DNA of 31,409 nt, taken from NCBI GenBank assembly GCA_016704345.1, contig JADJAH010000028.1, positions 1-31,409 on the forward strand, given 5' to 3'. Below, piece by piece: positions 23,351 to 31,409 of this stretch; the first letter of the stretch is position 1, and every line of letters starts with the position of its first letter. The DNA is from Ignavibacteria bacterium (GTDB taxonomy: Bacteria; Bacteroidota; Ignavibacteria; Tepidaquicellales; Tepidaquicellaceae). The translations under genes were made by a program, and so were the position numbers. A model generated the notes under the pieces. The model made no database searches. It saw only the letters and a list, made by a program, of their open reading frames with translations, and was not told the origin of the DNA.

Positions 23351-24199
23351 TTGAGTGACAGGTTCAAGCTTCTGACCGGCGGAAAGAGGACCGTACTTCC
23401 GAGACAGCAGACACTCAGAGCTATGATTGACTGGAGCTATGATCTCCTGAACGATACTGAAAAGCTTCTCTTTCATCGGCTCTCGGTTTTTTCGGGAGGT
23501 TGGACAATTGAGTCTGCAGAAGAGATCTGCTCGGATGAAATCATTGAGAGTTATGATGTGATTGACATACTTACCGGGCTGCTTGAAAAATCTTTGGTCA
23601 CGACAAAAGAAGATTCTAATGTAATAAGATTTAGCATGCTCGAGTCAATCAGACAATATGCAATAGAGAAAGCAGGCAATGAAGAAGAGATCAATCAAAG
23701 GCATCTAAACTACTTTAAGAAATTGGTTGATTCAACAAAGATGCGATTTGGGAATGAGGACATGCTTAAATGGATCAGGAAATTGGATGCTGAAATGGGA
23801 AACATCAGAAAGGCAATACAATGGGGTATGGAGCATGATACCGAATCAGCACATGAAATTACAAATTTTCTGACTGAATATTGGCAAGCAAAGGGGTTCT
23901 TCAGAGAAGGATATCAGACATGCAAGAAACTACTGGAGCTTGATGAAAATGCAGAGCCGATTCATAAAGCAAATGCTCTTCATAACATAAGTACAATGCT
24001 CTACTCGCTTGCCAATCTTGCTGAATCTGAAAAATATGCTGATGAAGCGCTTGCGATATTCAGGGAAATCGATGACAGGAAAGGAATTGTAAACTGCCTG
24101 AACATTCTCGGAGTAGTCTCAAATATGAATTCAGAAAGAAGTGAAGAAGCATTCGGCCATCTTAATAAAGCCCTGGAGATCAGTCGAATTGAACATTAA
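23351..24199 (+). pseudogene. Same gene, middle segment: winged-helix/arm region and first TPRs
   Basis: LSDRFKLLTGGKRTVLPRQQTLRAMIDWSYDLLNDTEKLLFHRLSVFSGGW is the conserved region that follows NB-ARC in AfsR/STAND proteins. Next come LEKSLVTTKEDSNVIRFSMLESIRQYA and helical repeats (YFREGYQTCKKLLELDENAEP-type, SLANLAESEKYADEALAIFREIDDRKGIVNCLNILG), i.e. tetratricopeptide repeats. It has no start signal of its own; it is the continuation of 22068-23327 after a one-base shift. The frame breaks again near 24190. Confidence 0.8.
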
Positions 24200-24944
24200 A
24201 GAAACGCTCGCAAATACTCTATACAATTTGTCCTATACATCAAAAAATAAAGAATGAAATTGAAAAGTTAAAAGAATACAGATATGAATCTCTTTCTTTG
24301 TACAGGGAACTCGGACACTCAAATAAAGTAGCTTTGATACTTGCGAGTCTCGGCATCTTAGAAAGGAACAGGAAAATTCGGAGAAAGCCAGGAATTTACC
24401 GAAGAAAGTTTGTCAATACTCAGAGAGATTGGAGACAAGTATCTTGAATCAATAAATCTGATAAATCTTGGGTGTATCAATATGGATCAAAACGATACTC
24501 TGAATGCAATAGAGTTGTTTGATGAATCTATGAGCATATCAGAGAAACACGGATATACCGCTAACTTAATACCGGCTCTGTATTATAAGGGTGAAGCGCC
24601 AAACAAATCCGGAGATTATAATAATGCTTTGGTCAATTTTAGAAGATCTGTGGAATTTGGTTTTGAAGCCGGAATTGACTTCTTCCTGTGGAAAATTATA
24701 CTTGGATGGGAATTTCATATTTCAATATAGATCAACATCAAAGATCGCCGGACACTTTGCATGTGTTTACAATGCTTATGAGATATCATCAATAAACTTT
24801 GGCAAATCAAACAGGGACTAACTTAAGATGTACTTAGAAAGATTAAGAGGAATATTGGGAAACGAAGAGTTAAACAATATTGTCAAATCGAAAGAGAGTA
24901 TTGAAAAAGATGAAATGATAAGATACGTCTTGGGCAATAAGTGA
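24200..24944 (+). pseudogene. Same gene, decayed C-terminal TPR segment
   Basis: The TPR sequence can be followed through successive frames: NIKETLANTLYNLSYTSKN (to ~24243), NEIEKLKEYRYESLSLYREL (to ~24370), FGESQEFTEESLSILREIGD...YNNALVNFRRSVEFGFEA (to ~24690), then KIAGHFACVYNAYE. An in-frame TAA at 24819-24821 interrupts the last part, which ends YLERLRGILGNEELNNIV...VLGNK at 24944, the typical tail of this family. Three more shifts and one nonsense codon within ~650 bp is far above the rate elsewhere in the window, so this gene is probably inactivated rather than just misread. Confidence 0.7.
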
Positions 24945-24990
24945 AAGTTAAGACGAAACTTAGTTTTGAAACAAAAAGTGACAGTCATGT

Positions 24991-25059
24991 AAATGTAACT
25001 CGAATTTGAGATTACATTTTCCTTGGGGATGAACCCTTTAGAAAAAATAGTGGTTCATC
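24991..25059. terminator. Hairpins between convergent genes, possible bidirectional terminator
   Basis: Between the stops of the converging genes (24944 plus, 25098 minus) lie AAATGTAA..TTACATTT (24991-25019), followed by TCC, and GATGAACC..GGTTCATC (25028-25059). Neither has a classical long T-run, so a terminator role is inferred from position. Confidence 0.4.
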
Positions 25060-25097
25060 GCAAGTGAAAGTTGAAACAGAATGCTATAATGTTGTGG

Positions 25098-27881
25098 TTA
25101 TTTCAGCAATACCATCCTTTTCGTCTCTGAATAATTTCCGGCATTGATTCTGAAGAAATACACTCCGCTAGAAAGAGATGCGGCATTGAAATCATAAGTG
25201 TACTTGCCTGCAACTTTGAACTCATTGTTCACAAGCTTCGCAACTTCTCTGCCGAGAAGATCATAGACAACCAGATTCACTCTTGAGTCTTGCGGCAGAT
25301 CAAACGATATCTTCGTCGCAGGATTGAATGGATTGGGATAGTTCTGATGCAACGCGAAGTCATTCGGAAGAATGTTCGCCTCATACTCGTCTGATACTTC
25401 ACTGCCGGTTGATTTCATTATTCTGCTCAAGTCATCCGAGATCATTGAGACATGATTGGCAACCGTTTCCGGCTTTCTGGCTTTGACTACTTCCTTCAGC
25501 ATTCTCATTTCCTGATATTTCTTCTTCTCGCTGTTTGATGCTTCATTCTTGGTTAACTTCTCTTCAAGTGACTTTATCTCGCGGGTTTGTTTATTTACCT
25601 GACTTGAAAATGTTTTGGTGAGATTTTCGTTAAGAGTTTTTCTGTCATCAGTTGAAAACTTTCTGCTGTCGTAAACATCATTAGGGTCATCTGTGTAACT
25701 CATAATTTCCTCATCTGTTAACTCAGAGATGTGCATACTGTTTTTGCCTGCACCTGAGCCACTGTTACTATTGAGTAGACTCGTTGCGGCATAATCCCAG
25801 CTTGCAAGCAGACCTTCATAACTATATGGGAACTGATTCATGATCTGCTGAAAACCTGTCATTGCTGACTCATAAAGCCCGAGTGAGACTTTGCATTTCT
25901 GAATGAAGTAAAATGCCTGGCGGATCATCATTTCTTTCTCGGGGTTGTTCAGGATGTATGACTCAAGAAATGACTTCAGCTCTGACATTCTGCTGCTGTT
26001 TGTGTCTTGTTTTAATTCGGCCAGATACAGCTTTGAGATAATGCTTGCATCATTGATGCTGTCTGCATAGTTGCTAAGCATCTCCCTGCAAAGTACAGAT
26101 ACTCTTTCATAGTTTCGCTTTCTGAGATTGATTGATACTGAATCAATCAATGCCTTCAAGTTCACAGCTTCAGAAACTGAACCAGCCTCTGAAGCTTCTT
26201 CAAATTTATAATTTTTAATTTCCCCGCCTGCACGGGCAGGTAATTTTACATTGCTCTCACCGCTTCCCGAACCGGAACCTCCCGAAAAATAATGTAATGT
26301 ATCCGATATTCCGTTTCCAAGATCAAACACCATCAATCCCTCCTGCTCTTCAGGTTCACAACTTGCCGGCACAGTGTCCAAAACAACCGGAGCGTCGTCC
26401 GGATATTTAAGGTTGTGTTTCACGTTCACATTGTATCCGATTTTAAAGCAATTCAGCTCAGCAGGGTATGGGTTTCCATAGGTTTCGTCAAGTATAATAC
26501 CATCTAATTGCCGGTTGCCTGTTTCTGATGTTCCAAGACTGAATATGTTATATCCCTGGTCTATGAGAAGAAAAGAATTGTCCAACTTCATGCATGCAGC
26601 CGATGGGCCGTCAACAGCAATTGTATTGTATCCGCCGGTAAAAATTCCTCCCGACGGCGAAAGGTTTGCACTTGATGTCGAGTATTGGATTATTCCTTTT
26701 GAGCTTTGGTCGCTGCCGAGAATGTAATTGCCGTAAAGGTCAACTGATGATTCGAGCATCATGACTGAATTGTCGTAGCCAATAAAGTTGTTTTCCTTTA
26801 ATGCGCCGCCGACTGCATTACTCAGCTGAATTGCAATTGTGTTGTTCTCTGAAGTTGATTCAAAATCGTTCCACTCCATGATCATTGGAATTTCAACATA
26901 CCCCGTAGAGATCACAGAAACTGAAGGCATTGCGCCGATATTCAGTTTGAAGGTGTTGCTCGAGATATAGATGTCTTCAGGATTGCTTTGTGAAGTGTAG
27001 TTGAGCAACAATGAACCAGTTTTACCTGTTGATGAAGATTCGAATGTGCAGTTGGTGACCTGCACGTTGTTACAGTCTGTCAGCTCGACCGAATAGGTAC
27101 TGTCTACAGGGTATGGAGAGACATTCTCAATAACTGTGTTCCGCAAATATGCATCTTCGCAGTTGCTCAATTTCAATCCTTTCCATGTACCTCCGGATTT
27201 TGCTTTAAGATAAAGAGGGATGCTTTCAGAGTTGCTTCCCGAATAAAACGAGCCGCCGTTCATGTTTATTCGTGAAGATGAATTGGCAAACAGTATCGTT
27301 GTCTGCGGCTTGATAGAAACATCATGCCCGCTGTTAAAAACCTCTCCTCTGCACTCAAACTCAAATCCTCCGCAGTCTTCATCGGCAACGAGTGTTCCGC
27401 CCTCCTGCATTAAGGGAGCGAGTTTGTAGAGCTTGCCTTCGCCGGGGAGGAAGTATCCAAGCGTACCCTGTGTTGAGCCCATATCTAAAAAGCCGCCTGT
27501 TCCCTGATTGCGCTTATCAAAGACTTTTGAAATTCCAGTGTTCATATCAGAAAGAATCCAGTTGTTGTATCCGCTCAGGTCTGTTGAATCAAATTTTATC
27601 TTAAGTTGTCTTACATCGCCTTCTTTATCTATCATGTCAGGAACACATCTCTTGTTCACCATCATAAAATACTTGCTCTTGTCATTCGTACTCAGGTAAT
27701 CCGGATAGAAAAATCCCATTTCCCAGTACTTAGTGGCATCGTTATTTGATGGCGAAAAACCATAAGGAGACTGAGGATCTCTGAAGATGCTCATAATATC
27801 TGAAATGAAGTTTTGATCAGGCCCATCCCTGTTTACTGAAAATCCCTGGGTGTTATTTGAGTTAGCAAGAAGTGGTCCCAT
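25098..27881 (-). CDS. Large T9SS cargo, C-terminal part: right-handed beta-helix, helical region and sorting domain
   Basis: 927 residues from the nominal ATG, but this is the continuation of the frame ending at 27833 (49-nt overlap, one base missing near 27880). Residues ~160-480 have the short N/T/G-rich rungs of a parallel beta-helix (GGTWKGLKLSNCEDAYLRNTVIENV, VELTDCNNVQVTNCTFESS, ISSNTFKLN, GGALKENNFIGYDNS). From ~550 to 830 it is helical, with TPR-like stretches (ESAMTGFQQIMNQFPYSYEGLLASWDYA) and a charged coiled coil (~755-810). It ends LHQNYPNPFNPATK...SETKRMVLLK, a T9SS sorting domain. Substrate unknown; the fold is common in polysaccharide-active or adhesive proteins. Confidence 0.82.
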   Translation of the reverse strand: MGPLLANSNNTQGFSVNRDGPDQNFISDIMSIFRDPQSPYGFSPSNNDATKYWEMGFFYPDYLSTNDKSKYFMMVNKRCVPDMIDKEGDVRQLKIKFDSTDLSGYNNWILSDMNTGISKVFDKRNQGTGGFLDMGSTQGTLGYFLPGEGKLYKLAPLMQEGGTLVADEDCGGFEFECRGEVFNSGHDVSIKPQTTILFANSSSRINMNGGSFYSGSNSESIPLYLKAKSGGTWKGLKLSNCEDAYLRNTVIENVSPYPVDSTYSVELTDCNNVQVTNCTFESSSTGKTGSLLLNYTSQSNPEDIYISSNTFKLNIGAMPSVSVISTGYVEIPMIMEWNDFESTSENNTIAIQLSNAVGGALKENNFIGYDNSVMMLESSVDLYGNYILGSDQSSKGIIQYSTSSANLSPSGGIFTGGYNTIAVDGPSAACMKLDNSFLLIDQGYNIFSLGTSETGNRQLDGIILDETYGNPYPAELNCFKIGYNVNVKHNLKYPDDAPVVLDTVPASCEPEEQEGLMVFDLGNGISDTLHYFSGGSGSGSGESNVKLPARAGGEIKNYKFEEASEAGSVSEAVNLKALIDSVSINLRKRNYERVSVLCREMLSNYADSINDASIISKLYLAELKQDTNSSRMSELKSFLESYILNNPEKEMMIRQAFYFIQKCKVSLGLYESAMTGFQQIMNQFPYSYEGLLASWDYAATSLLNSNSGSGAGKNSMHISELTDEEIMSYTDDPNDVYDSRKFSTDDRKTLNENLTKTFSSQVNKQTREIKSLEEKLTKNEASNSEKKKYQEMRMLKEVVKARKPETVANHVSMISDDLSRIMKSTGSEVSDEYEANILPNDFALHQNYPNPFNPATKISFDLPQDSRVNLVVYDLLGREVAKLVNNEFKVAGKYTYDFNAASLSSGVYFFRINAGNYSETKRMVLLK

Positions 27882-29733
27882 ATATGTATTTTTTCATTAA
27901 GATGTTTCACTCCTTCCCACTTATTCTCTCCATAAAAATTCATTATTCTTTTTTCTTTCGCCTCCCAGAATTGTCCTGGTGTTGTTAAGTTTATAATTGA
28001 ATCCAGCATGCCAATTGATAAATTGAAAGTTGTCTCATTATTCTCATTTGTCATGGAATATACCGTGTTAAAGGCGTAAGGCATAAGCCCTTTTATTCCA
28101 TAGCATAGCCCAATACAATTCATCGCACCGATTTCGGAATTCATTGGTTCTCTGTTTGCTGCCGGGTAGGGACCTTCTTTAAAAGCATGAACCTGAGACA
28201 CAAAATAAAGGTCTCGATTTTTTAAAAAAGCAATACTTACCATTCTCTTTAATGTGTCGGCCATTACGTTCCATATTCTTTGAAGTGAATCGTTGTATGC
28301 GTTTAAAGGTTTTTTTATCGAGTTATAATAACCGGTTACGGTATCTTGTATGAATTGTGGTGTGTATGAGTTGATGAATTGTATAGTAACATTGTTTGGA
28401 ATGACCGGTTTGAAATCACCCCATGGTCCCTGAAATGGATACCACCCAAAAATCAATGAATCGGGATTCACTACATCTATGTAAGTATTTACATCAAAAT
28501 CCGGTCCTCTTTCCTTCATATTTGCCTCGAAACTCCATGGGTTGAACATAGATATCATTTTCGCACGCGGGTCATTGGAATGTCCGGGAACTGAGTCCCT
28601 TAAAAAATCCTGAAGATAATTCAGGCAGGTGAGTCTTGCGTAATCTGTTTCTTCCGTATAAAATCCTTTTACATTGTGAATTGGACCGTCATGATTTAAC
28701 AATGAATCTACTTTGACCTTGATTCTATCTCTCAAAAATTGACTATCAAACAATTGTTTCGCCGGCTCGTCCATTATCTTCACATAGTCTATCCACACAC
28801 TCACTTCCTGAAACCAGAAAATTTGATAATCTACTTGACAAAGGTCAATATTATGCCATTCAAGAAAACCGCCCACTCTGCCGACGTTGAGCGAATCACC
28901 TCTCACTATCAAATTATTATTAAAGTATTCTTCCAAATATCTTCCATCATATGTATTAATACTTTCGTATCTAAAGTCTGTTGTTGTAATTATGATTGAA
29001 TCCTTCTTTGAACCATCAAATGCATGCATAATAATTTTAACTACCGGTTTTACAATGCCAAAAGCATCTGTCGTGCTAATCCTCATTCTCGGCTTAACAT
29101 AATATTTATTTACAAAGCGAACCCCATTATCATTTAACACCGGCTGGTATATCGGGTCAATTACCACGCCCGAATATGAATTCTCCGCATTTTCATTGAG
29201 TCCCGTTAATATCTCAACTGCTGTGTATGGTCCTGCGGGATTGGCTTGATAATACCTGACTCTTTGTGTCTGTCCCTGCCAGTTATCAACTGTATCTATT
29301 CCCCTGCTGTGGTGATTATTATATCTGTATCTGTCATTAACCGAATCTGCCTGGTGAATACTTACTTTACCAAATGCCGCATACATCAGACTATCCGGTT
29401 GATAATATCCTCCCATTTCATAACGCTCTAATGAATCAAGCGAAGTCAGATGATACCGAAGATCGCTTCCTGCAAAAAAGCCTTGCCACAAGTTAAGCTT
29501 TAATTCTGAGAACCAATTGTAATGTTGCCAATAAGAACAATGAAGTGTATCATCAATTTTATAGCACGTCTGATGAGGAGTAAATGTAAATCCAAGCTGG
29601 AAGTCCTTTTGCTGTGAGAATAAATATTCTGTTGTAAGAGATTGGATGAAAATACAATCAGAATAAGCTTCAGCCCAACATTACATTTAATAGCAAATCT
29701 AAATTTATTTTTTGAAGTAGAATTACTTTTCAT
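27833..29733 (-). CDS. Large T9SS cargo, N-terminal part with signal peptide (frameshift near 29620)
   Basis: The gene starts at ATG 29733, behind a strong AAAGGAGG ribosome binding site. MKSNSTSKNKFRFAIKCNV then GLKLILIVFSSNLLQQNIY forms a signal peptide. Adding one base near 29620 leads into FSQQKDFQLGF...NWFSELKLNLWQGFF and the long frame to 27833. The ~600 residues here (GSDLRYHLTSLDSLERYEMGGYY, FNPWSFEANMKERGPDF, FGWYPFQGPWGDFKP) match no family I recognise and are rich in aromatic residues, as in extracellular beta proteins. Together with 25098-27881 this makes one protein of about 1540 residues. A two-gene reading is possible but would leave the second without a signal peptide. Confidence 0.75.
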
Positions 29734-29780
29734 AATTCCTCCTTTGTGTAATTAGTTTAACAAATGTGGATGTTTCAATA

Positions 29781-31102
29781 TTACTTTGACAGTATCATTT
29801 TCTTACTTTTACTAAAAACAACAACACCGTCTTGTGTACGTGCCTCCAGCTTATAAAAATAAACACCGCTCGATAATCCTTTTGCATCAAATAAAATTCG
29901 CGTCTGCCGGACAATAGAATTCCGTTGCTTTGCCAGATGTTGATCTCTCTGCCTGCAATGTCATATATGATCAACTTTACAAAAGAATTTGATTTTACTT
30001 CAAAACTAATTTTCGCCTGGCTGTTAAATGGATTAGGATAGTTTTGATACAATATGTAATCTTCAGGGATAAAGTTAGTGTATGAATTGATATGAGTAAT
30101 TATTCCTCCCCCGTTTGTTGTTCGAGAGATTCCTATATCTCCTGTCCATCCTCTCAAACTATCAAGGAATGAAATCGTAAAAGAAGCACTTGAAGTGACT
30201 TGGAATCCCCACACTGAACCACCTGTAGTTGTCTTTATTATTTTAAGATTTCTATTTCCACCCCATCCTTTCAAACTATCATAAAAATATAAATCGGTTG
30301 TGCTTCCAACTGTGAAATTTGGTAATTGATATGACCAATTTAACCCTCCATTTGTAGTATGAGCCAGCCTGCTATTTGCTAAACCTACCCACCCAGAATT
30401 TTCATTCAAGAAAAAAATTGATTTAATAATAGCGGAGAATCCATTTATAGCAAACCAATTATCACCTGAGTTTATAGTCTTAAATAAAGTAAAATCTCCT
30501 CCGCAATATCCTGTTGAAAAATTTATAAAAAACAGTTTATAAGGAAATTGATTTAAACCATTAACTTTTCTCTCCCAATTTGCTCCTCCATTTGTCGTTC
30601 TCCATACGCCGAATGATACAAATACATCTGAGCACACATAACCGGAATCTCTATTTACAAAAAAAATATCTATCAGTCCTACTCCAAGCGTAGGCATGTT
30701 CAGGTCTATCCAATTTAATCCTCCGTTTGTTGTCTTCAATAGCAAAGTAAATCCTCCACCCCCTCCAACGCCTGATGCATATCCCACCATACTATCAACC
30801 ATATCCATAGAATAAAAAGTATAGTTATAAAATTTCTGCTGAACCAACCAGTTATTGCCTTCATTAGATGTGCGAAGTATGTAGCAAGTATCCTGCTCTG
30901 GTCCCCAGCCTGTTACAGCCCAACCGTTCAGGGAATCAGTAAATTCCAGCGCGGTTATTGGTTTATTTACCGGAATGCTTTGAGGTATCCACTGAGAATG
31001 AAGCTGCCCGGGCAGAAGCAGAGCAATCAGCATGAAAATGCTGAAGAAATAAAAAAGGCCCGAAAAAAACCTGACTGCGCGGGTATGTGAGGTGTGTTTC
31101 AT
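29781..31102 (-). CDS. Ycf48-like beta-propeller protein with T9SS type A sorting domain (frameshift in the sorting domain)
   Basis: The start is ATG 31102 behind AAGGAAG. A signal peptide with a long hydrophobic core (FFSGLFYFFSIFMLIALLLPGQLHSQ) is followed by BNR/Ycf48-type repeats ('DSLNGWAVTGWGPE..CYILRTSNEGNNW', 'LLKTTNGGLNW', 'VWRTTNGGANWE', 'LAHTTNGGLNW'). The sorting domain begins LYQNYPNPFNSQAK. The raw frame derails after LSGRRE and stops at 29795. One extra base near 29897 restores LFDAKGLSSGVYFYKLEARTQDG...SKKMILSK with a stop at 29781. Architecture parallels 4908-6209. It is upstream of the large beta-helix gene (48 bp gap to its start), possibly co-transcribed. Confidence 0.86.
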
Positions 31103-31143
31103 AATAACTTCCTTTATACAAACTTATATGAAAAGGTTTTTAG

Positions 31144-31167
31144 AAACTATGACCTGCGTCATAGTTT
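31144..31167. promoter_or_regulatory. 24-bp perfect palindrome upstream of the Ycf48-like gene, probable operator
   Basis: AAACTATGAC, CTGC, GTCATAGTTT: a perfect 10-bp inverted repeat with a 4-bp centre, starting 42 bp upstream of the ATG at 31102. The inner TGAC-N4-GTCA matches the half-site style of Crp/Fnr-family regulators. The regulator itself is not in the window. Confidence 0.5.
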
Positions 31168-31320
31168 GTAAAAATATTTTTTTTGCTAATTTAAGATTAT
31201 CGAATCTGATGTCCCACAGGCTGCACTCAGTCTCTGCGAATTTTCCATATCATCTCTGCATCTATGCGTAAACCCGCATAGATGCTGATCAATCGCTACA
31301 ATATCTCACAGCCCGAATGA

Positions 31321-31351
31321 AACAAGAAAAGCCCGTACCTAAGCACGGGCT
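31321..31351 (-). terminator. Rho-independent terminator, minus strand
   Basis: On the minus strand the stem AGCCCGT...ACGGGCT (loop GCTTAGGT) is followed by TTTCTTGTTT. It would end a minus-strand gene lying beyond the right edge. Confidence 0.65.
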
Positions 31352-31409
31352 ATTGTGTAATTCACTGACTGCGGAACCAATATTCAGTTTACTGAGTGTT
31401 TTCAAGACA

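Larger units (their letters stand above)
31103..31409. other. Promoter region and non-coding DNA at the right edge
   Basis: Contains the palindrome at 31144-31167, a perfect 11-bp-stem hairpin (GCATCTATGCG 31258-31268, CGCATAGATGC 31275-31285) and a terminator at 31321-31351. The last ~55 bases have an open minus frame without recognisable coding sequence. Confidence 0.5.

Noticed and set aside
31352..31409. 3' end of a minus-strand gene at the right edge
   Set aside because: A frame is open but gives no recognisable protein. The terminator suggests a gene further right, outside the window.

Overview
The window looks like a piece of a bacterial chromosome from the FCB superphylum, closest in style to Ignavibacteriota/Chlorobi-type lineages. 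Eight proteins end in a type A type IX secretion (T9SS) sorting domain with the signature QNYPNPFNPxT (QNFPNPFNPST in one). The other genes (DUF1501/DUF1800 pair, Bacteroidota-type GAF protein, membrane fatty acid desaturase) fit this group. I see no tRNA, rRNA, CRISPR array or phage module. The lineage is inferred from protein style, not from a marker gene.

Layout. 1-98: 5' fragment of an Ada-type gene (minus), running off the edge. 162-1909: FG-GAP T9SS cargo (minus). 2048-2681: two repeat elements. 2877-4472: two toxin-antitoxin modules (MazEF, minus; PIN toxin plus short antitoxin, plus) around a doubtful small ORF. 4509-4835: hairpin and a MITE-like element. 4908-6209: Ycf48-like T9SS cargo (minus). 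6340-6525: IS3 OrfA remnant. 6661-9078: large GAF protein (plus). 9089-9805: REP-associated transposase pseudogene between two REP hairpins. 10585-12210: beta-propeller T9SS cargo (plus). 12259-12576: second MITE copy. 12622-13556: choice-of-anchor T9SS cargo (minus). 13657-13953: two 21-bp tandem arrays. 14045-17041: DUF1800-DUF1501 operon (minus). 17244-17900: REP cluster with a 32-base G run. 18038-19044: desaturase (plus). 19079-19714: nested repeats and a third 21-bp array. 19858-22067: LamG/P-domain T9SS cargo (plus), abutting 22068-24944, a decayed cyclase/NB-ARC/TPR regulator. 25098-29733: ~1540-residue parallel-beta-helix T9SS cargo (minus). 29781-31102: second Ycf48-like T9SS cargo (minus), with a palindrome upstream.

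Most of the coding capacity is exported surface protein. The regulators and toxin-antitoxin genes sit among short mobile repeats. The most unusual feature is the intergenic DNA: at least six families of short palindromic, nested and tandem elements. They include a ~92-bp element that sits at mirror-image positions in two copies of one MITE, with its right junction identical in both, and REP hairpins matching those that bracket the transposase gene.

Many genes are broken by single-base frameshifts. Several can be repaired by adding one base in or next to a short homopolymer, which suggests sequencing or assembly error. The cyclase/TPR gene (five shifts plus a nonsense codon), the RAYT gene (in-frame TAA) and the IS3 remnant (in-frame TAG) look more like real decay.
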